Origin: RFSX01 sp964567435
GTDB taxonomy: Bacteria > Bacteroidota > Bacteroidia > Chitinophagales > Saprospiraceae
DNA length: 64,000 nt
NCBI GenBank assembly: GCA_964567435.1
Contig: CAZMMQ010000003.1
Location: 57,532-121,531 of the forward strand
Direction of reading: 5' to 3'
The notes below the pieces were generated by a model. That model was not told the DNA's origin, ran no database searches, and saw only the letters and a program-made list of their open reading frames with translations. The position numbers were made by a program, and so were the translations under genes. Below, piece after piece: positions 48,301 through 57,197 of this stretch. Numbering within the stretch: position 1 is the first letter of the stretch; each line of letters opens with the position of its first letter.

Positions 48301-49008
48301 AACTCAGAAAGAGAATTGGCGCATGCGATGTACCTAGCTGGCTTTGACGTGAAGGACATCCATATGACAGATTTGATATCGGGGAGGGAGACCTTGGAAG
48401 ATATCCAATTCTTAGGAGCAGTGGGTGGGTTCTCTAACTCTGATGTACTTGGATCTGCAAAAGGTTGGGCTGGTGCATTCTTATATAATGACAAAGCAAA
48501 AAAAGCATTGGATAATTTCTTTGCCAGAGAGGATGTCTTATCGATTGGGATTTGTAATGGATGCCAACTGATGATGGAATTGGAATTAATTCATCCAGAG
48601 CTAGAGACTCATGGCAAAATGCACTTTAATGATTCGCACAAGCATGAGAGTGCCTTTACTTCTGTAACCATTCAAGATAATCCATCTATAATGTTGGGGA
48701 GTCTAGCAGGTAGTAAACTTGGCGTATGGATATCTCACGGTGAAGGAAAATTTCAACTACCCGACGGAGAATCGGTCTATGACATCGTTGCCAAGTATGG
48801 CTACAAGGAATATCCATCCAATCCTAATGGCAGTGATTATAATACAGCGATGATGTGTTCTAAAGATGGAAGGCATTTGGTCATGATGCCACATATTGAG
48901 AGGTCCATGTTTAGATGGAATTGGGCACACTATGATAACAGCCGTGATGATATCATATCACCCTGGATAATTGCTTTTACAAATGCTTACAACTATCTAA
49001 AAAAATAA
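45358..49008 (+). CDS. purL: Phosphoribosylformylglycinamidine synthase, one-chain form
   Basis: 1216 residues. It catalyses the ATP- and glutamine-dependent step from FGAR to FGAM in purine synthesis. N-terminal linker and PurS-like region, two AIRS-type halves (SEHCRHKIFNG, KAETHNFPTTVEPFSGAATGSGG, HDISAGGMITTLLE) and a C-terminal glutamine amidotransferase domain with nucleophile Cys1066 (GICNGCQ) and HGEGKF are visible. The length is close to the ~1220-1300 of large PurL proteins. galE begins 3 bases after the stop. Confidence 0.96.
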   Translation: MILFFGDPNAHIFTLETTAALSAADRAKLHWLFGNQPQIEAQKIEGQFVGPRKTMITPWSTNAVEITQNMGLNGIKRIEKYIPKVEGGVSDPMVTQIYEGLDQELFSINIDPEPIIPISDIAAYNKQEGLALSSDEINYLEAVSERIGRPLTDSEVFGFSQVNSEHCRHKIFNGQFIIDGEEMPSSLFKLIKETSKQHPNTIISAYKDNVAFIDGAEVTQFAPAHGHIPDYYQKDKFNAIISLKAETHNFPTTVEPFSGAATGSGGEIRDRMAGGQGSIPLAGTALYMTANSRLREDNVKEGMPPRQWLYQTPIDILIKASNGASDFGNKFGQPLINGSVLTFEHEENGKQYGYDKVIMMAGGVGYAKKEQAQKAIPKPGDKIIILGGDNYRIGMGGAAVSSSEGGSFGSGIELNAVQRSNPEMQKRTSNTIRALVEQSSNPIISIHDHGAGGHLNCLSELVEETGGKIYLDKLPLGDPTLSAKEIIGNESQERMGLIIAKEDLTMLREIAERERSPIYEVGEITGDHRFIITSSDGKVVPIDLGMEDFFGSSPKTIMSDKRVDTKYESVSYDSNHVSHYLEKVLKMEAVACKDWLTNKVDRCVGGRVAKQQCCGELQLPLNNCGVMALDFDSTHGIATSMGHAPVSALIDAKAGSRCAITEALTNIIWAPLENGLQSISLSANWMWPAKNEGEDARLYDAVQAVSEFAIALGINIPTGKDSMSMKQKYPDGNVYAPGTVVISAVGHCNDITKIVEPVLKNNGGDLYYINLSKDKYKLGGSTFAQTLYKIGNETPDILDAAYLATCFDTLQELILDNKITAGHDISAGGMITTLLELCFSSTTIGANIDLSAIEEDDIIKLLFAENAGVIIQSTSALDVLLNKQDINCIKIGTVTTSPTLSVRKGDSTYTFNITHLRDTWYETSYLLDKKQSAGETSSLRFANYKNQPLQFKFPDGFDGQIPPIDTTVTKPKAAVIREKGSNSERELAHAMYLAGFDVKDIHMTDLISGRETLEDIQFLGAVGGFSNSDVLGSAKGWAGAFLYNDKAKKALDNFFAREDVLSIGICNGCQLMMELELIHPELETHGKMHFNDSHKHESAFTSVTIQDNPSIMLGSLAGSKLGVWISHGEGKFQLPDGESVYDIVAKYGYKEYPSNPNGSDYNTAMMCSKDGRHLVMMPHIERSMFRWNWAHYDNSRDDIISPWIIAFTNAYNYLKK

Positions 49009-49011
49009 ACC

Positions 49012-50034
49012 ATGAAAGTAATTGTAACTGGTGGTACTGGTTTTATCGGTTCACATACAGTCGTCGAACTTATAGCAGCTGGTTATAATCCTGTTATAGT
49101 AGATAATCTTTCGAATTCAGATAAGTCTGTTTTGGATGGAATCAAACGAATTACTGGACAGTCTGTTCCTTTTAAAGAACTAGACTTAGTAGACAAGCTT
49201 ACAACTGACGCTTTTTTTGCTAATCACCAGGATGCTGTTGGTGTCATACATTTTGCAGCACTCAAAGCTGTAGGAGAAAGTGTCGAGGAGCCATTAAAAT
49301 ACTACAAGAATAATATCGTCAGTCTGATCAATGTCATAGATGGGATGCGTGATCAGAGTATTCCTTATCAAATATTTTCTTCCTCTTGTACCGTGTATGG
49401 TCAACCTGAATTATTACCAGTCACTGAACAATCCAAAGTCCAACTTGCAGCATCTCCATATGGAAACACCAAACAGATTGCAGAAGAAATATTATGCCAA
49501 GACATTCTAAGCAGATATGATGAAAGTGCAGTCATTGCTCTACGTTACTTCAATCCAATAGGCGCGCATTCTAGTGCAGAGATAGGAGAACTCCCTATAG
49601 GTATACCTTCCAATCTAATGCCATTCATAACACAGACTGCCGCAGGTATAAGGGCAGAGCTTTCCGTATTCGGAAATGACTATGACACCAAAGATGGTAC
49701 CGCCGTCAGAGACTATATCCATGTCGTAGATATAGCTAAAGCGCATGTAGTTGCACTCGATAGACTTATAACAAATAAGAACAAGAGTAAGTATGAGGTC
49801 TTTAATCTGGGAACAGGCCAGGGCTCCACTGTATTGGAAGTGATAGAATCATTTGAAAGAACAACAGGTCAAAAATTAAACTATAAAATAGTAGGCAGAA
49901 GGCCTGGAGATATAGCCTCTACATATGCAGATACAACTCTAGCAAAAGAAGAACTTGGATGGGTAACCCAACTTACCCTAGACCATATGACTTCTTCTGC
50001 TTGGAAGTGGCAACTGCGATTAGCCAAAAAATAG
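49012..50034 (+). CDS. galE: UDP-glucose 4-epimerase
   Basis: 340 residues, a standard SDR-type epimerase interconverting UDP-glucose and UDP-galactose. The NAD motif is GGTGFIGSHT, the catalytic Ser lies in SSSCTVYGQ, and the Tyr/Lys pair is in YGNTK. RYFNPIGAH and RDYIHVVDIAKAHV are characteristic of GalE. It lies 3 bases after purL, so it is likely translated from the same message. Its product feeds surface polysaccharide synthesis. Confidence 0.95.
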   Translation: MKVIVTGGTGFIGSHTVVELIAAGYNPVIVDNLSNSDKSVLDGIKRITGQSVPFKELDLVDKLTTDAFFANHQDAVGVIHFAALKAVGESVEEPLKYYKNNIVSLINVIDGMRDQSIPYQIFSSSCTVYGQPELLPVTEQSKVQLAASPYGNTKQIAEEILCQDILSRYDESAVIALRYFNPIGAHSSAEIGELPIGIPSNLMPFITQTAAGIRAELSVFGNDYDTKDGTAVRDYIHVVDIAKAHVVALDRLITNKNKSKYEVFNLGTGQGSTVLEVIESFERTTGQKLNYKIVGRRPGDIASTYADTTLAKEELGWVTQLTLDHMTSSAWKWQLRLAKK

Positions 50035-50039
50035 ACATA

Positions 50040-50066
50040 TAAAAAAAGCCCCACCAGGAGTGAGGC
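50040..50066 (-). terminator. Terminator of the DUF2853 gene
   Basis: Read on the minus strand, stem GCCTCAC / GTGGGGC (one T-G pair) with loop TCCTG is followed by seven or more T. It lies in the gap between the convergent galE and DUF2853 genes and may serve both. Confidence 0.75.
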
Positions 50067-50090
50067 TCAAATTATTTTCTTAGATCAAGC

Positions 50091-50429
50091 TTACTTGTAT
50101 AAGCTTGCTTTTCTGAATTGTTTTACCAGCAAGTAATAAAACATTGCTCTGTATTTATTTCTATTAGACGATCCAAATGTCTTTACTACAGCAGCGATGC
50201 CCTCATCCAACTTAGGACCATCTTTCAATCCTAACTTTTTGATCAGGAAATTTTTCTTTACTCTATCTAACTCTGCTTTATCTCCAGAAGAAACTTTAGA
50301 TGCATCTCTACTATAAATAGAAGGTCCACATCCTTTTGCAACAGCAGCTAATAGTTTTTTATCATACTTTACTTTTAGCTTACCAAACTCCTTGTCATAA
50401 GTTTCAAGGCATTCTTGGAATTTACTCAT
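50091..50429 (-). CDS. DUF2853 family protein
   Basis: 112 residues, small and basic. It matches the DUF2853 pattern: YDKKLLAAVAKGCGPSIYSRDASKV, then ELDRVKKNFLIKKLGL and a C-terminal RAMFYYLLVKQF. Function is unknown. Single-gene unit, convergent with galE and followed by its own terminator. Confidence 0.85.
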   Translation of the reverse strand: MSKFQECLETYDKEFGKLKVKYDKKLLAAVAKGCGPSIYSRDASKVSSGDKAELDRVKKNFLIKKLGLKDGPKLDEGIAAVVKTFGSSNRNKYRAMFYYLLVKQFRKASLYK

Positions 50430-50548
50430 ATGAAAATATTTAAGTGATATAAGAATACTAAATATAAAAGAAAGTTCTAATATATAATTTTATCCTTAAA
50501 GGCATGAATTCTTGAACAAGTTTTAGTTTGGGATACTATTTTTATGGT

Positions 50549-51985
50549 ATGGTAAAAGGATATGATACTGTCATTGGACTAGAGATACATGTGCAGCTCA
50601 ACACCGCTAGTAAGGCTTTCAGTTCTGACTTGAATCTATTTGGAAGTAGCCCTAATCAGAATATCCATCCGGTGAGCATGGGCTTACCTGGTGCATTACC
50701 TTCAGTCAATAAATCAATGCTAAAAAAAGCAGTTAAGTTAGGTTTGGCTTTGAATAGTAAAATAAATCCCAAATCTTCTTTTGACAGGAAACATTATTTC
50801 TACCCAGACTCTCCAAAAGGATATCAAATTACGCAAGACTCATCTCCTGTCTTAATTGGTGGAGAGTTTACCTTTCCAACTCATGGTAAAAATAAAATGA
50901 TCAGAATTCATCATGTACACATGGAGGATGATGCAGGCAAATCCGTACATGACTTACATGACAGCCAATCCATGATAGATTTAAATCGATCAGGAACGCC
51001 ACTTTTGGAGGTAGTGACGGAACCCGATTTTAATTCAGGACAAGAAGTAGCTGACTTTCTGGCTTACTTCCAAATTCTATTGCGATACATCTCTATCTCT
51101 GATGCAAATATGGAAGAAGGGTCATTGCGTTGCGATTGCAATGTATCCGTTAAGCCTTCTGGCACTCAAACCCTTGGCACTCGCTGTGAAATAAAAAATA
51201 TTAATTCAAAGAAATTTGCCAAGACGGCTATCGAATTTGAAAGTAATCGTCAAATACAACTTCTCGAACAAGGCGGAAGCATTATCCAAGAAACCAGACT
51301 ATTTGATTCTAAAAATGGGCAAACATTCTCAATGAGAAAAAAGGAAGAAGCCTTGGATTATAGATATTTTCCAGATCCAGATTTGCCAAGTATTCTCATC
51401 TCTGACGAAGAGATATCTGCAGCCAAATCAGAAATAGATTTTCTTCCGTGGACGGCATATGAGGCTCTTACATCAAAAGGTGTTAGTGCCCAATCAGCAA
51501 GTGAACTGATATCTGAAAAAAGTCACGCTATATATTTCATCACCCTTAATCATTATTTGTCTCAGCCCAAACTTGTCGCCAATTTTGTAATCAATCAGAT
51601 TATACCAAGATGGTCTGAGATAGAACAAATGAACCATCATGATGCAAAAGATGCATGGGTTAGTTTGTTGACCTTGGTTCATGATAAAAAAATTAGTCCT
51701 TCGACTTCATACCCTGTCTTAGTTCCTTTGATTATTGAGAATCCTCATCTCGATGTATTACATGAAGTAGAAAATCAAAACCTGTTGCTTACCGACAGTT
51801 CAGATGAGGAAATCAGCACCTTTTGCAAAAGCGTCCTGGAAGCTCATCCAGATAAGGTAGCCGCCTATAAGAAGGGCAAACATGGTTTGATTGGTTTTTT
51901 TATGGGCCAGGCTAAAAGATCACAAGTCAACTATTCACCGCAACTATTGCAGAAGGCATTTAAAGAAGAGTTATCTAAGGATTAG
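50549..51985 (+). CDS. gatB: Asp/Glu-tRNA(Asn/Gln) amidotransferase subunit B
   Basis: 478 residues from ATG 50549, one of the usual GatB starts (YDTVIGLEIHVQL); a TTG at 50528 is unlikely. GatB binds the mischarged tRNA and, with GatA and GatC, converts Glu-tRNA(Gln) to Gln-tRNA(Gln). Conserved parts are HKIHPVSMGLPGALP-like, FYPDSPKGYQITQ, HMEDDAGK, LRCDCNVS and EIKNINS. The C-terminal YqeY-like tail domain (MGQAKRS) is present. gatA and gatC are not in the window. Confidence 0.95.
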   Translation: MVKGYDTVIGLEIHVQLNTASKAFSSDLNLFGSSPNQNIHPVSMGLPGALPSVNKSMLKKAVKLGLALNSKINPKSSFDRKHYFYPDSPKGYQITQDSSPVLIGGEFTFPTHGKNKMIRIHHVHMEDDAGKSVHDLHDSQSMIDLNRSGTPLLEVVTEPDFNSGQEVADFLAYFQILLRYISISDANMEEGSLRCDCNVSVKPSGTQTLGTRCEIKNINSKKFAKTAIEFESNRQIQLLEQGGSIIQETRLFDSKNGQTFSMRKKEEALDYRYFPDPDLPSILISDEEISAAKSEIDFLPWTAYEALTSKGVSAQSASELISEKSHAIYFITLNHYLSQPKLVANFVINQIIPRWSEIEQMNHHDAKDAWVSLLTLVHDKKISPSTSYPVLVPLIIENPHLDVLHEVENQNLLLTDSSDEEISTFCKSVLEAHPDKVAAYKKGKHGLIGFFMGQAKRSQVNYSPQLLQKAFKEELSKD

Positions 51986-51986
51986 A

Positions 51987-52592
51987 TTAAGTCAATACTA
52001 TAGACGAAGTACAACTTTTGATATCACGCTGATCATTGGATGCAATGATCACAGTTTTGTTTCTGGCATATAGGTTAATCATCTCACCATACCAAGATTT
52101 TTTTTGCTCATCCAAAAATGAAGTGGGTTCATCCATCAATAAAATGGGAACATCCATGATAAATGCCAACCCTAAAGAAAGTCTCTGCTTCATGCCTGAA
52201 GAAAAGTATCGAATCTGACGATCTTTCAATTTCATGAAATCAGTGAGCTCCAGAAATTCATCAAGACTATTGACAATCAGCGGTTTGAAAATTTTATAAT
52301 GATTATATAATTCTGTGATACTCATCTCTTCATCTAATTCTGCATAGGCTGCAGATATAGAGCAGTATTTATATATATTATCACGATCTATATGTTTGTT
52401 AGCATTCTTATAATTAACCTCTCCCTTACTTGGAGAGAGGTAGCCGCTAATAATCTGAAGAAGAGTTGACTTCCCACTTCCGTTAGCACCAACGATAGAT
52501 ATGTGTTGACCTTGAGGGATATGTGACGAGACTTCTTTCAACACCCATCCAGAAGTATATCTTTTCCAGATATTATCAAGAAAGAGTTCCAT
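51987..52592 (-). CDS. ABC transporter ATP-binding protein
   Basis: 201 residues, one nucleotide-binding domain: Walker A GANGSGKST, a signature-type segment YFSSGMKQRLSL in place of LSGGQ, and Walker B ILLMDEPTSFLD. The final His loop reads IIASNDQRD, with Asn-Asp in place of the usual His, so hydrolysis might be slow. No membrane gene is next to it. It begins 6 bases after lpxA on the same strand, so it belongs to the lipid A block; a role in lipid or heme export is only a guess. Confidence 0.85.
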   Translation of the reverse strand: MELFLDNIWKRYTSGWVLKEVSSHIPQGQHISIVGANGSGKSTLLQIISGYLSPSKGEVNYKNANKHIDRDNIYKYCSISAAYAELDEEMSITELYNHYKIFKPLIVNSLDEFLELTDFMKLKDRQIRYFSSGMKQRLSLGLAFIMDVPILLMDEPTSFLDEQKKSWYGEMINLYARNKTVIIASNDQRDIKSCTSSIVLT

Positions 52593-52598
52593 AAGATA

Positions 52599-53396
52599 TT
52601 AATCGGTGATGAGGCTATTGAATCCACGCATAAGTCCGTTCTCAGACTGATGAATAAATTCTACAATTTCAGTTTTTTCTTCACTGCCTGGCATTGCTTT
52701 ATCTATATGCTCTAAAGCTTTGGACATAGACCATCCCTTGATAAATAGGATTCTATATATATCTTGTATCCGATCTATCCTTTCTTTGGAAAAGCCTCTT
52801 CTCTCTAAGCCTATTCTATTTACCCCAACATAAGAAAGAGGCTCACGGGCAGCCTTGACATAGGGTGGAACATTTTTACGTACAAGACTACCTCCAGTTA
52901 TATAGGTATGATCACCTATATTGACGAACTGCTGAATGGCAGTCATTCCACCTATAGAAACAAAACTTCCAAGTATAACATGCCCAGCTAGATTGACGGC
53001 ATTGGCAATAATGCAATTATCTTTTACATGACAATCATGTGCAACATGTACATAGGCCATCAAAAGTACGTTGTTACCTACAATGGTTTTGCCATAGGCT
53101 TTAGTCCCTTTGTTTACAGTGACACATTCTCTAATGAGGACATTATCTCCAATGATTGCTTTTGTTGGTTCTCCATTATATTTTAAGTCTTGAGGATCCG
53201 CACCTATGATAGCACCTGGATAGATTTTAGTATTCTTTCCTACTATCGTGCCCGAATAGAGCACAGCATTAGACATGATGACAGATCCCTCTCCAACCTC
53301 AACACCTTCATCTATATAAGCGAAAGCTTGTATGGTAACATCCTTCCCTACTTTGGCACTTGGGTGGATATAGGCTTGTGGAGAAATTTGACTCAT
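52599..53396 (-). CDS. lpxA: UDP-N-acetylglucosamine acyltransferase
   Basis: 265 residues, standard length. It attaches the first 3-hydroxyacyl chain to UDP-GlcNAc in lipid A synthesis. The N-terminal left-handed beta helix shows hexapeptide repeats (IHPSAKVGKDV, IGADPQDLKYNG), the catalytic-type His in HVAHDCHV, and the C-terminal helical part with RIGLERRGF. It sits in the order lpxD, lpxC-fabZ, lpxA, as is usual in Bacteroidota. Confidence 0.96.
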   Translation of the reverse strand: MSQISPQAYIHPSAKVGKDVTIQAFAYIDEGVEVGEGSVIMSNAVLYSGTIVGKNTKIYPGAIIGADPQDLKYNGEPTKAIIGDNVLIRECVTVNKGTKAYGKTIVGNNVLLMAYVHVAHDCHVKDNCIIANAVNLAGHVILGSFVSIGGMTAIQQFVNIGDHTYITGGSLVRKNVPPYVKAAREPLSYVGVNRIGLERRGFSKERIDRIQDIYRILFIKGWSMSKALEHIDKAMPGSEEKTEIVEFIHQSENGLMRGFNSLITD

Positions 53397-53435
53397 ATGG
53401 TTGGAAATCTAATGGGCATTCTATATCAAAGATAA

Positions 53436-54842
53436 TCAGGAATCTGACTTGGTTTTTTTGCTGATCTGTGCGGTTAGTTCTCCTTCGGATACAATCGTAT
53501 CTCCGACATACACAGTTCCGTACATTTGAAATATACCCCTTCTAATCGGTGCCATCAACTCCATCTTTAAGATTAATGTATCACCCGGCACGACTAACCT
53601 TTTAAATTTGACCTTATCCATTTTCAAAAAGTAGGTATTATATTCTGATGGATCTTCTACGGTTTTTAAGGCAAATATGCCACCAGTCTGTGCTAATGCT
53701 TCCATTTGTAATACTCCTGGAAAAACTGGATTATCTGGAAAGTGCCCCATAAAGAACTGCTCGTTGGTCGTTACATTCTTGACACCTACTACCTGCTTAT
53801 CTGTTAATTCGATAATTTTATCCACTAATAAAAATGGATATCTGTGAGGTATAAACGACTTCACTTCTTGCACGTCCATCAATGCAGGTAATGAAGGATT
53901 GTAAAGTGGTTTGCCTCTTAATTTCTTCTTCTTTTGATATTGAGTTTTCAGAAATTTAGCAAAAGCGACATTGCCTGTGTGACCAGGTCGTCTGGCAATA
54001 ATTCTTCCCCTAACAGGCATCCTAAGCAGATACAAATCTCCCAACAAATCCAACAATTTATGTCTTGCCGGTTCATTATGATATTTTAATGTCAGGCCAT
54101 TAAGGATGCCATTATCCACTATGACATCTTCATCAACATTAAAGTGAGATGCCAATTCCTTAATTTTCTCATGTGGATACCCCAATTGATTAAACACTAT
54201 GGCATTATCTACCTTTCCTCCTTTAATAATTCCACGACTGTGTAATTCTTCTAATTCATTGATGAAAACAAATGTTCTGGACGGTGCTATTTCTTCTTTG
54301 TAAGAAGTACTATTATTATAAACAGCCACCTGCCTTCCTACCTTCGAATTATATTCGATAATAGACGTAATCTCGGAGGTTTCTCCCTCCTTGATTGGAA
54401 AATAAATATATTCAGATCCGGAGACCTCATCTTTAAAATTGTGTTGTTCATCCAATTCTAAAAATTCTCTTTCTCCTTCTTGTTCCTTTATACCGGCAGC
54501 CATAATTTTCTTAACAATCAATTCTGCACTGCCATCAAGGATAGGAATCTCAGGACCATTTATCTCTACTATAAGGTTATCTACATCTAATCCACATAGA
54601 GCGGATAACAAATGCTCAGTAGTTGAGACAGTTACGTCATTTTTAGAGAGTGAGGTACTTCGAAAAGTGGAGACAACATTACCCAGATTCGCAGGGACCT
54701 CTGGTGCTCCATCTAAATCTATCCTTTTGAAAATTATGCCGGTATTTAATGCTGCTGGTCTGCAAGTAAGAGTGACTAGTTGTCCGCTATGTAAGCCTAT
54801 TCCTTCTAGTTCAAAGTCACTCTGTATCGTCTTTTGATTCAT
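53436..54842 (-). CDS. lpxC-fabZ: Bifunctional UDP-3-O-acyl-GlcNAc deacetylase / 3-hydroxyacyl-ACP dehydratase
   Basis: 468 residues from ATG 54840-54842, overlapping lpxD by 26 bases. Residues ~1-290 are LpxC, the zinc deacetylase that commits to lipid A: STTEHLLSALCG with zinc His77, and HKLLDLLGDLYLL with the other zinc ligands. Residues ~315-465 are FabZ: HRYPFLLVDK and the catalytic GHFPDNPVFPGVLQMEALAQ. This fusion is a Bacteroidota hallmark. The upstream in-frame TTG/ATG codons inside lpxD are not needed. Confidence 0.97.
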   Translation of the reverse strand: MNQKTIQSDFELEGIGLHSGQLVTLTCRPAALNTGIIFKRIDLDGAPEVPANLGNVVSTFRSTSLSKNDVTVSTTEHLLSALCGLDVDNLIVEINGPEIPILDGSAELIVKKIMAAGIKEQEGEREFLELDEQHNFKDEVSGSEYIYFPIKEGETSEITSIIEYNSKVGRQVAVYNNSTSYKEEIAPSRTFVFINELEELHSRGIIKGGKVDNAIVFNQLGYPHEKIKELASHFNVDEDVIVDNGILNGLTLKYHNEPARHKLLDLLGDLYLLRMPVRGRIIARRPGHTGNVAFAKFLKTQYQKKKKLRGKPLYNPSLPALMDVQEVKSFIPHRYPFLLVDKIIELTDKQVVGVKNVTTNEQFFMGHFPDNPVFPGVLQMEALAQTGGIFALKTVEDPSEYNTYFLKMDKVKFKRLVVPGDTLILKMELMAPIRRGIFQMYGTVYVGDTIVSEGELTAQISKKTKSDS

Positions 54843-55887
54843 AAGGTCGATCTTGGGATGCCTGTAAGGCTTCAAGTAGTTTTTCCAATTTGTCAATTCG
54901 GGCTTGAATGTCGGGCAAATTCTTGTAGATAGCAAAGGATTTGAGGTAATTATTATAATCTATAGCTGGACTACCATATAATTTTTTACCTGGCTTTCTA
55001 GTTGATTTTGTTACACCACTTTGAGCTTGTATCATTGTTCTATCTGCTAAGTTAAGATGTCCAACAATGCCTACTTGACCTCCGATTTGGCATTGCTCAC
55101 CAACCTTGGTACTCCCAGCGATACCTGCCTGAGCTGCAATGACAGTATTTCTGCCTATTTCAACATTATGTGCTACCTGAATAAGATTATCCATTTTGAC
55201 CCCTTCTCTAATTATCGTACTACCCATGGTTGCTCTATCTACAACCGTATTGGCGCCGATTTCTACTTTATTCTCTATAACAACATTTCCTATCTGGGGA
55301 ATCTTGACAAATGAGCCATCTCCTGTAGGTGCAAATCCAAATCCATCTGAGCCAATAATCACATTAGAATGAAGTGTGACATTATCTCCAATTTGGCAAT
55401 CCTTATATATCTTAACTCCTGGATAGATCAGACAATTCTTACCTATGGTTACATTCTTACCTAAGTAAACTTGTCCTAAGAGATGTGTACCCTCACCAAC
55501 ATAAGTTTCTTCTTCAATTATAGAAAAAGCACTAACATGTGCAGATGGATGAATATATGCGCTTGGACTAACAAAAGCCATCTGATTGATTCCAGGGATT
55601 TTGCGCTCTCTTGAATCAAATAAATTAAGAATTTCAGCTAGAGCGGTATAGACATTGTCAACGCTTATAGTAGGCACTGTAAATGTCTTATCGGCATATT
55701 TTTGATGAACAAGTATCGCTGAAGCAGCTGTCTTTTCAGACTCTTGGATGTACTTATCGTTGGATAGAAAGGTGATTTCGCCTCTGATTGCGTGCCCTAA
55801 TCCTGCAGCTCCTTTGATCTCAATGGAGGAATCACCATTCACTGCTCCACCGACCATTTCAGCAATTTTCCCTAAAGTGTAAGTCAT
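54817..55887 (-). CDS. lpxD: UDP-3-O-(3-hydroxymyristoyl)glucosamine N-acyltransferase
   Basis: 356 residues. It adds the second acyl chain in lipid A synthesis. An N-terminal uridine-binding domain (YTLGKIAEMVGG) is followed by hexapeptide repeats (SAYIHPSAHVSAFS and others), with catalytic-type His in VAHNVEIGRNTVIAAQAGIAGS. A C-terminal helix (QARIDKLEKLLEALQ) follows. It heads the lpxD / lpxC-fabZ / lpxA / ABC operon; a promoter candidate lies about 50-80 bases upstream. Confidence 0.96.
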   Translation of the reverse strand: MTYTLGKIAEMVGGAVNGDSSIEIKGAAGLGHAIRGEITFLSNDKYIQESEKTAASAILVHQKYADKTFTVPTISVDNVYTALAEILNLFDSRERKIPGINQMAFVSPSAYIHPSAHVSAFSIIEEETYVGEGTHLLGQVYLGKNVTIGKNCLIYPGVKIYKDCQIGDNVTLHSNVIIGSDGFGFAPTGDGSFVKIPQIGNVVIENKVEIGANTVVDRATMGSTIIREGVKMDNLIQVAHNVEIGRNTVIAAQAGIAGSTKVGEQCQIGGQVGIVGHLNLADRTMIQAQSGVTKSTRKPGKKLYGSPAIDYNNYLKSFAIYKNLPDIQARIDKLEKLLEALQASQDRPYESKDDTE

Positions 55888-55937
55888 ATTTCTTATAAGG
55901 TCCTAATTTCTATAAAAGACAGCACTTAACCTAGTAA

Positions 55938-55969
55938 CAAATACAACTTTGGTACCGAATTCGAACAAA
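55938..55969 (-). promoter_or_regulatory. Predicted promoter of the lpxD operon
   Basis: On the minus strand TTTG (55966-55969) and TGTATTTG (55938-55945) are separated by 20 bases. This matches the Bacteroidota -33 TTTG / -7 TAnnTTTG pattern with one mismatch, 51 bases or more before the lpxD start. Confidence 0.5.
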
Positions 55970-56208
55970 TACTTACTATGACCATAGTAAATGTAGACTG
56001 TTGGAATATTTGCGTTAGTTTCGTCCTTTTGTGAAATCAAGCTTTGGTTAAAAAAATGGATAGTCTGATTCCGATATCGAAACGTTGATTTAGATCAACT
56101 TATTTAAGATTTAGACGTAAATATTCTGAGAAATAGTATAAGATTTTGATTGTCAAATCATTATTCGTTACTTATTTCTTCTTTAAGATGATTCTCATGA
56201 CATATTCG
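55970..56208. other. Divergent intergenic region between lpxD and hemC
   Basis: The whole lpxD-hemC gap is 377 bases (55888-56264) with no ORF. Besides the two promoter candidates listed separately I see no repeats or hairpins of note. Confidence 0.5.
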
Positions 56209-56236
56209 TTGGAAATCAAGAGTTATCCTACCTTTA
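56209..56236 (+). promoter_or_regulatory. Predicted promoter of hemC
   Basis: TTGG (56209-56212) and TACCTTTA (56229-56236) with a 16-base spacer, close to the -33/-7 pattern except for the last base. It ends 28 bases before the hemC ATG. Confidence 0.45.
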
Positions 56237-56264
56237 ATACAATAAGCTAGAGCTGAAAGTTTAT

Positions 56265-57170
56265 ATGAGTATTACTGTTAAAATAGGTACACGAGGAAGT
56301 CAATTAGCTTTATGGCAAGCCAAACAATTGCAATCAAAGCTAATTGGTATAGATGTTAACTCAGAATTGGTTATCATAAAAACTCAAGGTGACAACATTC
56401 AAAATCTGAGTTTTGACAAACTAGAAGGAAAGGGGTTCTTCACAAAGGAAATAGAAGATAGTCTGCTCTCTGGTGAGGTGGATATCGCTGTACATTCGCT
56501 CAAAGACCTACCCACTAGCCAACCTGAAGGACTTGTAATAGCTGGGCTTTCTGAAAGGGCTGATCCAAGAGACATACTGCTTATCAACAAAAAGTCAGTC
56601 GACACTGACAGAACTCTGGACCTCATTGCTGGTGCTAAAATTGGTACCTCATCTCTCAGAAGAAAGACTCAAATATTGAATATAGCATCAAATATTGAAG
56701 TCATAGATTTAAGAGGTAATGTACCAACACGTATTCAGAAATTAAGAGATGGTGATTATGATGGAATCATATTGGCCGCAGCTGGAGTAGAGCGGTTGGA
56801 TTTGGATGTCAGTGATTTAGTCATCAAAAAACTACATCCCAGAGAATTTGTCCCTGCGCCTGCACAAGGAGTCATAGGCTATCAAGTCAAAGAATCAGAC
56901 CATGCTTTGAGGAAAGAATTACTTAAACTCCATAATACAACTACAGCACTAAGAACCAACTTGGAAAGAAAAGTACTTCAACTTATGGAGGGAGGATGTC
57001 AAATGCCTTTAGGTGTATATTGTGAAATCGACAATGCCCACAATTATCACCTCTTCGGTGCCTATGCGCCATCAGCAGAATCACCTCTTATAAGAGCGAA
57101 TATATCAAGCAGCACTCACGATGGCCTCGCTGAGTCTATGGTTCTCAAATTGAAAACCAATCTTAATTAG
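56265..57170 (+). CDS. hemC: Porphobilinogen deaminase (hydroxymethylbilane synthase)
   Basis: 301 residues, standard length. It links four porphobilinogens into hydroxymethylbilane in heme synthesis. Seen are IGTRGSQLALWQA, VHSLKDLPT, SSLRRKTQ, the RGNVPTRIQKL block, and the cofactor-binding Cys245 in GGCQMPLG. The heme gene hemD follows with one small gene between, all on the same strand. Confidence 0.96.
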   Translation: MSITVKIGTRGSQLALWQAKQLQSKLIGIDVNSELVIIKTQGDNIQNLSFDKLEGKGFFTKEIEDSLLSGEVDIAVHSLKDLPTSQPEGLVIAGLSERADPRDILLINKKSVDTDRTLDLIAGAKIGTSSLRRKTQILNIASNIEVIDLRGNVPTRIQKLRDGDYDGIILAAAGVERLDLDVSDLVIKKLHPREFVPAPAQGVIGYQVKESDHALRKELLKLHNTTTALRTNLERKVLQLMEGGCQMPLGVYCEIDNAHNYHLFGAYAPSAESPLIRANISSSTHDGLAESMVLKLKTNLN

Positions 57171-57197
57171 ATAATTACCTTATACAGAACCTTAATT

